From Mediterraneibacter hominis (GTDB taxonomy: Bacteria; Bacillota; Clostridia; Lachnospirales; Lachnospiraceae): 64,000 nt of DNA. Positions 10,148 to 18,909 of the stretch are shown in pieces. Each line of letters opens with the position of its first letter. Position 1 is the first letter of the stretch. The notes beneath the pieces were generated by a model. The model did no database searches, was not told the origin of the DNA, and saw only the letters and a list, made by a program, of their open reading frames with translations. Location: positions 62,001 to 126,000 of the forward strand of contig NZ_JACOPF010000004.1 of assembly GCF_014287475.1 (NCBI RefSeq), given 5' to 3'. The translations under genes and the position numbers were made by a program.

Positions 10148-10190
10148 CAGGCCTGTGCACGTAATCTGTACACAGGCCTGCCCTCTTTCT
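10148..10190. terminator. hairpin between convergent genes
   Basis: Arms 10148-10160 and 10168-10180 (CAGGCCTGTGCAC against GTACACAGGCCTG, one mismatch, 7-nt loop) followed on the plus strand by CCCTCTTTCT. The T tract is weak. It lies between the convergent ATPase and hemerythrin genes and can serve both. Confidence 0.75.
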
Positions 10191-10221
10191 CTGACTTCGT
10201 CCTGAATCTGTATTCGATTCT

Positions 10222-10644
10222 TTATAGCCTTTCACTGCTGTCATTCATAAACTTATACTCCGCCACAGAACGGTCAAATCCTTTGATATGTCTATACAGC
10301 CATTCAATCACATTTTTATTTACCTGCTCTACAAAAGCGTCCGACGGCCCTTCTTCCTCTTCCAGCATATTATAAAGATCCTTTACGACATTTCTCAATT
10401 TATCATGCTCTTTCTTATGTTCTGCGATTCCCGGATACTGGATAGACTCCTGCAGCTTTTCCTCCTCTCCAAAGTGGAATTCCGTATAATCTGCGAGATA
10501 ATCCAGTGTCTTTACTGCCACCAGCTTGTCTTTCGTAGTCTCGCAGCTATCCAGAAGCTTATTGATTTTGTCAATCAGTTCCTTGTGCTGTGAATCAATC
10601 ATTTCATTTCCTGTTACTAAGCTTTCATCAAATTCTGCTCTCAT
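10222..10644 (-). CDS. bacteriohemerythrin
   Basis: A 140-residue four-helix protein with a di-iron, O2-binding centre. The ligand pattern of the family is complete: His in MIDSQHKELI, HxxxE in EFHFGEEE, HxxxH in EHKKEHDKL, and HxxxxD in YRHIKGFD. The ATG at 10644 follows AGGAGG. In anaerobes such single-domain proteins are thought to bind or deliver oxygen or iron. It is the last gene before the convergent terminator and lies 12 bp downstream of nudC, with which it is probably transcribed. Confidence 0.93.
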   Translation of the reverse strand: MRAEFDESLVTGNEMIDSQHKELIDKINKLLDSCETTKDKLVAVKTLDYLADYTEFHFGEEEKLQESIQYPGIAEHKKEHDKLRNVVKDLYNMLEEEEGPSDAFVEQVNKNVIEWLYRHIKGFDRSVAEYKFMNDSSERL

Positions 10645-10656
10645 AAATATTACCTC

Positions 10657-11493
10657 CTAAACTTCTCCGTTTTTAAATTTCATTATCATTTCATTGGTCA
10701 GGCTATCCCGTGAGCTTTTTACCGGAATATCTTCCCGTTCAAACCATTCTGCCAGAGCCAGCTCCTCTTTGTCAAGTATAATTGTATCTTCTCCGTCCAA
10801 ATCACAGTAAAATCCCATTAGCAGTGTATCTGTAAAAGACCAGGGCTGGCTCTTATAATAGCGGATATTTTTTACCTTTAGCCCCACCTCTTCCATAACT
10901 TCCCGCTTAACCGTCTCCTCCACAGTTTCCCCGATCTCTGTATACCCTGCCAAAAGTGCATATTTTTTAAATGCTCTGTCTGCATATTTTGACAGCAGGA
11001 TTCGATTCTTGTCCGTCACCCCGATGATGACCGCCGGACATATTTTCGGGAATTCCATATTCCGACATTCCTCACAGTAGACCATTCTTTCCTTTTTGTC
11101 CATTTTCATAAGATGTCCGCATCTTCCACAATACCTATGCGCTCGATACCAGTTAAAAAGCTGAAATCCTGTAATCCCTGCAAACGCACGATACTGTGGT
11201 TCTCCCGTTCTGAAGATCTCTGTATTTTCCAGGGTAAAATCGGACAGACGTTCTCTGCTGATTTCTTTTACGAGATAATACTGTTCCTTGTCAATTGTAA
11301 ATAAATATATGTAATCCTGATATATATCTTCATTTAAACGTTCTAAGTCCTGAAACCTTGGAAATTCTATTCCTTCCCTTGTCTTCCTTAATAATACCGT
11401 ATGTCCCTCATAATACAATGCGATGCTGTCCCTTTTAGGAGGAACAGGTCTGTATTGATTGTCATAGCTGTGCGGTGCAATATCTTGTATCAT
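10657..11493 (-). CDS. nudC: NADH pyrophosphatase / RNA decapping hydrolase NudC
   Basis: Nudix hydrolase of 278 residues that cleaves NADH to NMNH and AMP and removes NAD caps from RNA. A zinc ribbon is seen as CGRCGH and later CEEC. It is followed by the Nudix box starting GYTEIGETVEETVKREVMEE (GX5EX7REUXEEXGU pattern) and by SQPWSF, the NudC-specific motif that recognises the nicotinamide dinucleotide. Its ATG overlaps the stop of the upstream LspA-like gene by four bases (11490-11493), which suggests translational coupling. Confidence 0.95.
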   Translation of the reverse strand: MIQDIAPHSYDNQYRPVPPKRDSIALYYEGHTVLLRKTREGIEFPRFQDLERLNEDIYQDYIYLFTIDKEQYYLVKEISRERLSDFTLENTEIFRTGEPQYRAFAGITGFQLFNWYRAHRYCGRCGHLMKMDKKERMVYCEECRNMEFPKICPAVIIGVTDKNRILLSKYADRAFKKYALLAGYTEIGETVEETVKREVMEEVGLKVKNIRYYKSQPWSFTDTLLMGFYCDLDGEDTIILDKEELALAEWFEREDIPVKSSRDSLTNEMIMKFKNGEV

Positions 11494-12032
11494 TTGTCCG
11501 TCTCCTGTTTTCTTTTTATTTCTGTATTCTGCCTTTTCAAACCTGCCTTATTATTATACCGCCCAGTCCCAAAAATACAAGTATCCGAACACAATGAAAA
11601 AAGAATACTCCCGAGAAAAATAAACACATCTCCCAGATTAAACGTAACATTTCCGCTTCCTTTTTTACCGTTTACAGCTATATAATCTACGACATATCCG
11701 CGCGCCCACCTGTCCAGCGTATTACTCCACGCACCCCCTGCCAGAAGGGTCAGTCCTGCTTTTTCACAGAACTGTCCCTTCTTCTCAAAGGTAAATACCT
11801 GGCGAAAAGCAAGCACCACGCAAAGAAACAACGAAAGGATACGCACAATATCCGGACGGCTGTCAAACAAATTCATACACGCCCCTTTATTGTGTGCTTT
11901 TCTGACAATTATCCTTCTGCCAAGCTTTTTTTCTTCCTGATCTTCTACATGCTTTTCTACAAAATTTTTTATTATCTGATCTGCCGCAGCCAGCAGTCCT
12001 GCTGCCCCTGCTCCTTTGATTATACCCGCCAT
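11490..12032 (-). CDS. divergent signal peptidase II-like membrane protein
   Basis: A 180-residue protein related to lipoprotein signal peptidase LspA. Recognisable blocks are AADQIIKNF near the N-terminus, the NKGACMNL segment, GGAWSNTLDRWARGYVVDYI with the first catalytic Asp region, and FNLGDVFIFLG with the second Asp. Both catalytic aspartates therefore appear present. Differences from typical LspA are a charged stretch of about 30 residues after the first helix and a very polar C-terminus. It may be a paralogue rather than the housekeeping enzyme, which I do not see elsewhere in the window. The start is ATG 12032 with an AGGAGG RBS. Confidence 0.7.
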   Translation of the reverse strand: MAGIIKGAGAAGLLAAADQIIKNFVEKHVEDQEEKKLGRRIIVRKAHNKGACMNLFDSRPDIVRILSLFLCVVLAFRQVFTFEKKGQFCEKAGLTLLAGGAWSNTLDRWARGYVVDYIAVNGKKGSGNVTFNLGDVFIFLGSILFSLCSDTCIFGTGRYNNKAGLKRQNTEIKRKQETDK

Positions 12033-12068
12033 CTTGCTTCCTCCTGGCAGAAAAACTCCTCTTACTGC

Positions 12069-12830
12069 TTATTTTCCTGTATCTTTTTCAGCTTTATCTG
12101 CTACATCAGACGCTTTTCTTGCTACCTTTTCTGCCGTATCTGCAACCTTCTCCGCTGCCTTATGTGCTATATCCACCGTTTTTTCCACTACCTTATCCGC
12201 TGTATCGGCCGTCTTCTGTGCCGCCTTATCTGCCGCATCTGCCGTTTTTTGTACCGCCTTGTCCATCGCTTCGGCTGTCTTATGCACCGCCTTATCTGCT
12301 GCGTCTGCCGTCTTCTGTGCCGCCTTTCCCGCTGCATCTGCTGTCTTATGCGCTGCCTTGTCCACTGCCTCTGCTGTTTTCTGCGCTGTCTTTCCCGTCA
12401 TATCTGCTGCCTCCTGTGCTGTTTCTGCTGCTTTTTCTTTTACTTTCTCCGAAAATTCTTCTGCCTCTTTTTCTATCTTTTCTCCACAATATGGGCAAAA
12501 TGACATCTCCTTTGCTGCCATTCTGCCACACGCATGACATTTTACTGCTCCTCTTACTTCCACGATTTTATGCTGGTATTCTCTTATACTGTCCTCTCTG
12601 TTTTCAATCGCTTCACAGTAAGCTGCCGCATCTTCTTCTACTTTCTTATTTTTCCTATAAAGGCGGTAAATTATGTTTCCAATCTCTGTCAGATCTTTCT
12701 CATTCTCCCGTTCCAGAGAACGGATCTGATTTCTCAAACGCTGGATCTCCACCGCCTCACCAGCCTTATTTGCCACCGTTTCTGCTGTTTCACCAATCCT
12801 TTTTCCTAAATCTTCAAAAAAATCTTTCAT
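12069..12830 (-). CDS. zinc-ribbon protein with LEA-like 11-residue repeats
   Basis: About 253 residues, starting at ATG 12830 after AAGGGAG. The N-terminal part (1-85) is a charged helix or coiled coil beginning MKDFFEDLGKRIGE. Next comes a four-Cys zinc ribbon, CHAC then CPYC, near residues 97-116. The C-terminal half is built of about ten 11-residue repeats of the type KAAQKTADAAD, an amphipathic Ala/Lys/Asp/Thr pattern like LEA group 3 proteins and apolipoprotein-like helices. There is no signal peptide or membrane helix. LEA-like repeats are associated with desiccation or membrane-surface protection in other organisms; that role here is only a guess. I do not recognise a named family for the whole protein. 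Confidence 0.8.
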   Translation of the reverse strand: MKDFFEDLGKRIGETAETVANKAGEAVEIQRLRNQIRSLERENEKDLTEIGNIIYRLYRKNKKVEEDAAAYCEAIENREDSIREYQHKIVEVRGAVKCHACGRMAAKEMSFCPYCGEKIEKEAEEFSEKVKEKAAETAQEAADMTGKTAQKTAEAVDKAAHKTADAAGKAAQKTADAADKAVHKTAEAMDKAVQKTADAADKAAQKTADTADKVVEKTVDIAHKAAEKVADTAEKVARKASDVADKAEKDTGK

Positions 12831-13029
12831 GCTGTCGTCTCCCTTCATTTCACAGTCTGACCTATTTAACATGCAAACCGTCTATTTCAATATATACCGC
12901 TTTGAACTTATATACATTATACCCCACTATCTGCCAACTTCAACCATATCATTTCCGAATTTACATTTTTATAATATTTTCTCTTCTTTCGCATATATTA
13001 TCACAAAGTCTATTTATGAAGAGGCCTCC

Positions 13030-14736
13030 ATGACAAATGAAACAAAATGTAAGGAATGGATTCTTTCTGAAGATTACCGGGATTTTATTATAAATGAAAA
13101 CCGCACTCCCTTTTTAGAAAATATTGCACAGAACCCTGTCTGTGAACAGTATGCCGGCTTTGACTACCGCTGCATCTATCTGCCTGCACTCCAGGCAGGA
13201 ACTCTTACCAGCAAGCAATTTTCTTATAACTCGATTCCTAAATGTTACGCTCTGCTTAGCATGGACACACTCAATCAGGCTGGAATTCTTCCCATCCAAA
13301 ATTATCCTACCCTGCAATTAAAAGGAAATGGTATTTTGATCGGTTTTATAGACAGCGGAATTGATTATGCAAACACTGTATTCAGAAATCTGGACGGTTC
13401 TACCCGTATTGCCGCAATCTGGGATCAGACAATCCAAACCGGCACTCCGCCCGATGGATTTTTATATGGCTCTGAATACACACAGAATGACCTCAATGAT
13501 GCGCTCTCTCTAGACAATCCCCTTTCCGTTGTTCCTACCAGAGATGAAATCGGTCATGGCACATTTCTCGCCAGTCTCGCAGCAGGTTCTGCCGAACCCT
13601 CCCGCCAATTTTTAGGCGCAGCTCCTGAATCCACATTGGCCGTAGTCAAATTAAAACCTGCAAAGCAATACTTAAAGGAATATTATTATATCCCCGATGA
13701 TACGATATGCTATCAGGAAAACGATATTATGCTTGCCCTGAAATATCTAAATGACCTGGCTGATTCTTTGGGGATGCCTCTTGTTCTTTGCATCGCACTC
13801 GGCACCAGTATGGGCGGACATATTGGCTCTCTTCCCCTGTCTACACTGATTGATGACTACAGCAGCTCCGCCAACCGGATTCCCGTGATAGGAGTAGGAA
13901 ATGAGGCAGACAAAAGACATCATTATTACAATGAAATACTGGATAATAAAGATACAAAAACCGTAGAAATAAGAGTCGGGGAAAATGTCTCTGGATTTAC
14001 AATGGAGCTGTGGACAGAAATCCCGAATTTTCTGTCTATCTCCCTGATTTCTCCCTCCGGAGAATCCACTTCTACGCTTCCTGTCCGGGTAAACGAAATT
14101 ACAGAATTAAACTTTCTGTTTGAGCGCACCACCGTAAATATTGACTATCGGATTCTCGTAGAGCAGACAAATTCAGAACTTATTTCTTTTCGTTTTACAG
14201 CGCCTGCTCCTGGAATCTGGAAATTGGTTGTAGAACCTCTGCGCGTTATAGATGGCCGTTTCCATATCTGGCTCCCACTTACTGAATTTATAAGCGGAGA
14301 AGTGTACTTCTTAAATCCAGATCCTTACTATACGCTGACCAATCCGGCTAATACCTCAAAGCCTGTCATTGTCTCCTATTATAATGGTACAACAAACGGC
14401 CTTGCCTTATCCTCCGGAAGAGGATATACCCGTACCAATCTTATCAATCCCAGCATCACCGCGCCCGGGATTGAAGTCGAAGGTGCCCTGCCTGACGGCC
14501 GATTTGCTGTCCGTTCCGGTTCCAGCATTGCGACAGCTATAACCGCAGGGAGCACTGCCCTGCTATTGGAATGGATTCTATTTCACCTGGGGAACCCCAG
14601 TATTGACTCTTATCAGATAAAGAGTCTGATGATTCTCGGCGCCGTCCGTCCTGCCGGCATGGACTATCCAAACCGTGAATGGGGATACGGACAGTTAAAC
14701 CTGTACAATTCTCTCGAAGAAATGAGGCAGCTATGA
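13030..14736 (+). CDS. subtilisin-like serine protease (S8, Csp-like)
   Basis: About 568 residues, starting at ATG 13030 after GAAGAGG; there is no clear signal peptide. The catalytic triad is complete: Asp in IGFIDSGIDYAN, His in EIGHGTFLASLAAG, Ser in SGSSIATAITAG, with an oxyanion Asn in GVGNEAD. Between the His and Ser blocks there is a large insert of roughly 200 residues, predicted beta-rich, as in the jellyroll domain of clostridial CspA/B/C germination proteases. Such subtilases occur in several copies in Lachnospiraceae and only some act in spore germination, so the role is open. It is transcribed divergently from the LEA-like gene and convergently with the ubiB-like gene. Confidence 0.88.
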   Translation: MTNETKCKEWILSEDYRDFIINENRTPFLENIAQNPVCEQYAGFDYRCIYLPALQAGTLTSKQFSYNSIPKCYALLSMDTLNQAGILPIQNYPTLQLKGNGILIGFIDSGIDYANTVFRNLDGSTRIAAIWDQTIQTGTPPDGFLYGSEYTQNDLNDALSLDNPLSVVPTRDEIGHGTFLASLAAGSAEPSRQFLGAAPESTLAVVKLKPAKQYLKEYYYIPDDTICYQENDIMLALKYLNDLADSLGMPLVLCIALGTSMGGHIGSLPLSTLIDDYSSSANRIPVIGVGNEADKRHHYYNEILDNKDTKTVEIRVGENVSGFTMELWTEIPNFLSISLISPSGESTSTLPVRVNEITELNFLFERTTVNIDYRILVEQTNSELISFRFTAPAPGIWKLVVEPLRVIDGRFHIWLPLTEFISGEVYFLNPDPYYTLTNPANTSKPVIVSYYNGTTNGLALSSGRGYTRTNLINPSITAPGIEVEGALPDGRFAVRSGSSIATAITAGSTALLLEWILFHLGNPSIDSYQIKSLMILGAVRPAGMDYPNREWGYGQLNLYNSLEEMRQL

Positions 14737-14742
14737 ACGATA

Positions 14743-14766
14743 AAGGGGAGATAAAAATCTCCCCTT
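14743..14766. terminator. bidirectional terminator
   Basis: Perfect 10-bp stem AAGGGGAGAT (14743-14752) and ATCTCCCCTT (14757-14766) with an AAAA loop, between the convergent subtilase and UbiB-like genes. Confidence 0.8.
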
Positions 14767-14779
14767 ATAAATCCCTCTT

Positions 14780-16363
14780 TTATTTCTTTGAAAATAAATG
14801 TTTTATAAATACATATAATACGATGACAAACGCTATCAAATATCCCAGTGCTCCGAGCGCCGGAATCCCCCATATTTTCGGAGTCATGTCCGTCGTACAA
14901 ATAATACTGGAACTAATTAACAGAGCCATCACCCACAGTCCCATCACTATGTTTCTTACCAGCCGCCGCAAAAGCTCTGACAAATCCCCGGCAGCATGGA
15001 GATCCAGATTTACCCGCGTCTGCCCTCTCATATGCCCGCGCAGAATATCCGCTGTCAGGGAAGGAATATCCATCGCCTTTCTCAAAGATTTATAAAAGCT
15101 TTTTCCACCGCTTTTTAATTCCTTCTTCAAATCCAGATTTTTAAAAAAGCTTCCTGCAATTCGTGCAGACGCAATATCCACCATATTTATCTCTGGAGCA
15201 ATGTCTGCCAAAACCCCTTCCATATGTGTCAATCCTCTTGCCAGCATTGTCAGTCCATGGGGCATCCTGATTTTATTTTCCTTCATAACCTCCATTAAGT
15301 CTGTCATAACTTCTGCAACATTGATGCTTCCCATATCCGTACTTCCGTATTTTAGAATCAGTCCGTCGATGTCTTCATACAATCTGCTCAGATCTGGTTT
15401 CTCTTTAAACTCTCCCAGTGCGAGTACCGCTTCTTGAATGAGTTCAATTTCGTGCAGGCCTACCCCCTGCACCGCTTTTCCAATCATTTCTCTGTCATGT
15501 TCCGTCAGCCTGCCCATCATTCCCATATCAAGCCAGATGATTTTTCCATCTCTGATTTTTACATTTCCAGAATGAGGATCCGCATGAAAAAAGCCATCTT
15601 CCATTACCTGCTTAATATAATTATCTACCAGCTTGGTTCCGATTTCCTTTAAATCATACCCATACTTAAGCAGACGTTCCTTATCATCTATGCCGCAGCC
15701 CTCAATATACTCCATTACAAGAACATAAGACGTCGTGTATTCCTGGTACAGCACCGGAGTTCCCACAAAGGCGATATCTCTGTTGTTCCTGGCAAATTCT
15801 TCCATATTAGAAGCTTCCTTCAGAAAGTTCATCTCCTCACGTGCCACTGCCCACAGCTCATCTAAAACCATATCTAAGTCTGCCAGACCTTTCACGCTGA
15901 CCGGCGGCATCAGCTTCACCGCTTTGTGAAGCAGTGCAATATCCCGCGCCATCTTCTCATAGATCCCCTGTCTTTGTACCTTTACTACAACATCTCTGCC
16001 AGATTTTAAAACTGCCTTGTGTGCCTGTGCAATAGACGCAGAGCCTAATGGCCGCTCCTCAATGCAGGAAAATATCTTCTGCCATGGGACTCCATAAGAT
16101 TTCTCCAATATTTCTGCTACCTCTTCGAACGGCATCGGAGAAACCTCCGTACGAAGTCTTGTCAGTTCCTCACAGTATGCCTTTGGAAGAATATCCGAAT
16201 GCATGGACATAATCTGTCCGATTTTAATAAATGTAGGCCCTAGATCTTCTAATATAAGCCGTAATTTTTCAGGCGTGATTCCCTTCGTTATCTCGTGTTT
16301 CCTAAGTACTCCTGTAATTTCCTTAAGACGCAGGGAATACATGCCAGGTTCCTTTTTACTCAT
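14780..16363 (-). CDS. ABC1/AarF/UbiB-family atypical kinase
   Basis: A 527-residue member of the UbiB family. Diagnostic motifs are FIKIGQIMSMHSDILP (KxGQ motif, about residues 50-65), the Ala-rich loop region GSASIAQAHKAVL, the ATP-site Lys in VVVKVQRQG, and HADPHSGNVKI with the metal-binding IWLDMGMMG. Two hydrophobic helices at the C-terminus anchor it in the membrane. UbiB proteins support isoprenoid-lipid metabolism; in an anaerobe without visible ubiquinone genes the partner lipid is unknown. Its ATG overlaps the stop of the upstream phasin-like gene by four bases, so the two are one operon. Confidence 0.9.
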   Translation of the reverse strand: MSKKEPGMYSLRLKEITGVLRKHEITKGITPEKLRLILEDLGPTFIKIGQIMSMHSDILPKAYCEELTRLRTEVSPMPFEEVAEILEKSYGVPWQKIFSCIEERPLGSASIAQAHKAVLKSGRDVVVKVQRQGIYEKMARDIALLHKAVKLMPPVSVKGLADLDMVLDELWAVAREEMNFLKEASNMEEFARNNRDIAFVGTPVLYQEYTTSYVLVMEYIEGCGIDDKERLLKYGYDLKEIGTKLVDNYIKQVMEDGFFHADPHSGNVKIRDGKIIWLDMGMMGRLTEHDREMIGKAVQGVGLHEIELIQEAVLALGEFKEKPDLSRLYEDIDGLILKYGSTDMGSINVAEVMTDLMEVMKENKIRMPHGLTMLARGLTHMEGVLADIAPEINMVDIASARIAGSFFKNLDLKKELKSGGKSFYKSLRKAMDIPSLTADILRGHMRGQTRVNLDLHAAGDLSELLRRLVRNIVMGLWVMALLISSSIICTTDMTPKIWGIPALGALGYLIAFVIVLYVFIKHLFSKK

Positions 16364-16710
16364 TCACTTTTTCCTTGTCCCGCACTTTCTTTGTCCGCGC
16401 CTTTTGTATCTGTTTTTTCTCTTTTTTGAATCTCTTCTTTCAGTGCTTTTATCTGCTCCGGTGTCATTTTGTCGAGGATCTCGTCCATTTCCTTTATTGC
16501 AGAACTCTTTTCTTCTGCATGGACACTCTCTTGCATTGTTTTCTTTATATTATGCTTCAGCTCCTCATTCAATACTTTTCCCTGTTCTACTGTCAACTCA
16601 CCCTTTTTTACCATCTCATCGAGCAGATCCTTAGATTTCTCAGCAGTGGCTGCCACTGCTCCAATTCCTGCCAATAAAATTTTTTTAACATTTTCTCCTA
16701 ATTTTTCCAT
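16360..16710 (-). CDS. phasin-like small helical protein
   Basis: A 116-residue, all-helical charged protein beginning MEKLGENVKKILLAGIGAV, with a segment KSKDLLDEMVKKGELTVEQG that resembles phasin-family and PhaI-like proteins. No membrane helix is clear apart from a short Ala/Gly-rich stretch. Translational coupling to the UbiB-like gene (ATGA overlap, 16360-16363) suggests the two proteins work together; comparable pairs of a small helical protein and an AarF kinase are common in bacteria. The biochemical role is unknown, and polyhydroxyalkanoate binding should not be assumed. Confidence 0.75.
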   Translation of the reverse strand: MEKLGENVKKILLAGIGAVAATAEKSKDLLDEMVKKGELTVEQGKVLNEELKHNIKKTMQESVHAEEKSSAIKEMDEILDKMTPEQIKALKEEIQKREKTDTKGADKESAGQGKSE

Positions 16711-16814
16711 TCTGTTCTCCTCTCACACTTCAAACTAATGTGTTTCTTTTCTATTTTGTTCTTTCCTCTTATGTTCTGCCAGGACTCCCTGTCAGCCCTG
16801 TATATTTCTGCCGG

Positions 16815-17186
16815 CTAAAACATAGAAAACAACTTAGGAACAAAAATCATACACCCTGTAACAGCAGCCATAATCGCCGCAATCAAAACAGCGCCTGCCG
16901 CCGTATCTTTTGCTACTTTTGCCAATGGCTTTTTCTCTTCTGTCACGAGATCCACAACTGCCTCGACTGCTGTATTGACAAGCTCAAGCGCCAGAATCAT
17001 GCCAAATAAAATGAAACAAATACACCACTCTGTCACAGATATATGAAGCAGTGTTCCCGCAAGAATTACCAATAGCATTGCCACACAGTGCAGCTTCATA
17101 TTTCGTTCCTTTGCAATCCCTGAAAAAATCCCTTCAAAAGCATATCCAAAGCTCTTATACAAGGGGGATTTCCCGCCTTTTCTCAC
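16815..17186 (-). CDS. dgkA: diacylglycerol/undecaprenol kinase
   Basis: Small integral membrane kinase of about 123 residues with three membrane helices. It carries the family motif ALELVNTAVEAVVDLV and the cytosolic NMKLH and DTAAGAVL segments. Gram-positive members phosphorylate undecaprenol. I place the start at GTG 17186, with AGAAGG eight bases upstream. The frame is open further up to 17255, but that region contains a TTTACT-N17-TAGAAT promoter, so an earlier start is unlikely, and the shorter form has the usual family length. YbeY- and Era-type neighbours often seen with this gene are absent here. Confidence 0.9.
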   Translation of the reverse strand: MRKGGKSPLYKSFGYAFEGIFSGIAKERNMKLHCVAMLLVILAGTLLHISVTEWCICFILFGMILALELVNTAVEAVVDLVTEEKKPLAKVAKDTAAGAVLIAAIMAAVTGCMIFVPKLFSMF

Positions 17187-17223
17187 ATTTTCCACCTTCT
17201 CATTCTGTGTTTTCCTTACCCGT

Positions 17224-17252
17224 ATTCTATCAGACATTCTCAAGAAAGTAAA
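17224..17252 (-). promoter_or_regulatory. candidate promoter of dgkA
   Basis: Minus strand TTTACT (17247-17252), 17-bp spacer, TAGAAT (17224-17229), directly after the terminator hairpin of the antiporter gene. It decides the dgkA start in favour of GTG 17186. Confidence 0.65.
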
Positions 17253-17258
17253 CACGCC

Positions 17259-17300
17259 AGAGGCGGCATAAGATATTCCTTCTTATGCCGCCTCTCTCAT
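17259..17300 (-). terminator. terminator of the antiporter gene
   Basis: Perfect 15-bp stem, arms 17259-17273 and 17281-17295, 7-nt loop, immediately downstream of the antiporter stop. The trailing T tract on the minus strand is short. Confidence 0.75.
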
Positions 17301-17306
17301 ACAATT

Positions 17307-18587
17307 CTATCTTTTCTTATTGTCTTCACCGCGGATTTCCGCTGCATTCTCATAATAACTCGTCACACGTTCACTTTCAGGCACAAGCTGCTCTGGAGCC
17401 GGTGCTGTTCCCGGTGCAAATACAACTTTTAAAAGAATCGGCGTAATAATCGTCGTGATAACCACTACAATAATCACCGGCCCTAAAAATTCTGGACTCA
17501 TAAGTCCTATAGAATCTCCTTTACTTGCAACAATCAATGCAACTTCCCCACGGGAGATCATCCCAACTCCTATTCGCTTTACCTGATAATTTTTATAACC
17601 GCACAGCTTTGCTCCCAGACCACATCCGACTATCTTCGTCAAGATTGCAACAATCGTAAGTGTGACTGCAAACCCGATAATTGCCCCTGACATTTCCGGC
17701 AGTACAACCTTCAGACCAATACTTGCAAAGAAGACTGGGGAAAGAAGAAGATACGAAAGTGTGTCAAACTTACTTTCCAGATAATTTGCGCGGCGCACGT
17801 TTGATATAATCAGCCCTGCAATAAATGCTCCTGTAATGTCTGCTACACCAAAAACCTCTTCTGCTATATACGCCATAAGGAGGCAAAATACAAACGCTAC
17901 AATGGTATGTCTGTGCAGTTCCTTCTTCGCATCATCCACCCATTTTTTATATAATTTGTAAAACAAAAACCCGATAATTCCTGAAAAGGCAAAAAATCCG
18001 ACTATTTTCAACAGTACAACCGCCAGGCTCACGCTCGAATCTGCAAGGCTTGTCACAATTGTCAAAGCAATGATGCCGAGTATATCATCTATAATCGCAG
18101 CTCCTAATATCGCATTTCCCGAATGTGTCTTTAATTTTCCAAGTTCCTTTAGTGTCTCTACACTGATGCTGACAGAAGTCGCTGTCAGTATTACCCCTAT
18201 GAAAATATTCTGAAGGAATACACTGACCTCTGCTGTCGATGCGATCATGTCCGGCCGGTTAAAAAACCATGCTACTCCAAATCCTCCAAATAGAGGAACA
18301 ATAACACCACAAAGCGCTATCACAAAAGAAGCTTTTCCGCTTGCTTTCAGTTCCTTGATGTCTGTTTCCATTCCGGCGCTGAACATCAAGACAATAACTC
18401 CGATCTCTGCCACTGACTTGATGAAAGAAGTCTCTGTAAGAACTCCAAAGCCTGCCGGCCCCAAGACCAGACCTGCCAGAAGCGCTCCCACCACCTGCGG
18501 CATCTGCACTCTTCGCGTCAGAATTCCCAGAAATTTTGTACAAAGTAAAATAATTGCCAGATCTAATAAATACCCGTAACTGCTCAT
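17307..18587 (-). CDS. cation:proton antiporter (CPA2, KefB/NapA type)
   Basis: About 426 residues and 12-13 predicted membrane helices, with no C-terminal TrkA-N domain. Family blocks include QVVGALLAGLVLGPAGFG, a GVILTATSVSISVETL segment and the IIDDILGIIALT motif with the adjacent Asp pair expected for electrogenic CPA2 exchangers. The polar C-terminal tail of about 40 residues is short. The start is ATG 18587 with GAGGGA upstream; a more distal ATG at 18614 has no good RBS. The likely job is Na+/H+ or K+/H+ exchange at the membrane; the ion cannot be told from sequence. Confidence 0.87.
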   Translation of the reverse strand: MSSYGYLLDLAIILLCTKFLGILTRRVQMPQVVGALLAGLVLGPAGFGVLTETSFIKSVAEIGVIVLMFSAGMETDIKELKASGKASFVIALCGVIVPLFGGFGVAWFFNRPDMIASTAEVSVFLQNIFIGVILTATSVSISVETLKELGKLKTHSGNAILGAAIIDDILGIIALTIVTSLADSSVSLAVVLLKIVGFFAFSGIIGFLFYKLYKKWVDDAKKELHRHTIVAFVFCLLMAYIAEEVFGVADITGAFIAGLIISNVRRANYLESKFDTLSYLLLSPVFFASIGLKVVLPEMSGAIIGFAVTLTIVAILTKIVGCGLGAKLCGYKNYQVKRIGVGMISRGEVALIVASKGDSIGLMSPEFLGPVIIVVVITTIITPILLKVVFAPGTAPAPEQLVPESERVTSYYENAAEIRGEDNKKR

Positions 18588-18718
18588 TCCTCTTCCCTCG
18601 CTCTTTCTGCACAATTTATCTCGAACAGATTAAGAATACTCCTTTTACTCCTTTTTTTCAAGGTCTAATCTTATGAAACTTTATACAAAATCAAGTCTCC
18701 AAACGGAAATGAAAAAGC

Positions 18719-18906
18719 AGTAATACACGCCCTTTTGCGCGAATCATTTTTGTTAGCGTCCGCAGTGCCAGCTCAATTCCGCATACGCTTCATTTCGCTA
18801 TCGGCAGTCGCCGAATGAAAAGAAACAGACAAACTTCTGTTTACATGCAAGCATGACACAGAGTTTGCCTGTTCTTTTCGCACTGCTTGTTGCTTCGTTA
18901 AATTTA
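18719..18906 (-). repeat. structured intergenic repeat, family A, copy 1
   Basis: This 322-bp gap between clpX and the antiporter gene is mostly filled by a repeat related to 50911-51243 in opposite orientation. The ends are conserved: bases 18867-18906 match the reverse complement of 50911-50950 with two mismatches in 40, and the far end shares AATACACGCCCTTTTGCG with one or two changes. The middle differs. A long imperfect hairpin lies around 18817-18881. It starts six bases after the clpX stop codon. Confidence 0.8.
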
Positions 18907-18909
18907 TAC

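Noticed and set aside
12100-12420. CRISPR array, suggested by the regular repeats
   Set aside because: Repeats are contiguous, degenerate and in frame with a protein; there are no spacers. No CRISPR array is seen in the window.
12119-13033. plus-strand Pro/Leu-rich frame opposite the LEA-like gene
   Set aside because: It arises from the 33-bp DNA repeats of the minus-strand gene, which has the RBS and a zinc ribbon.
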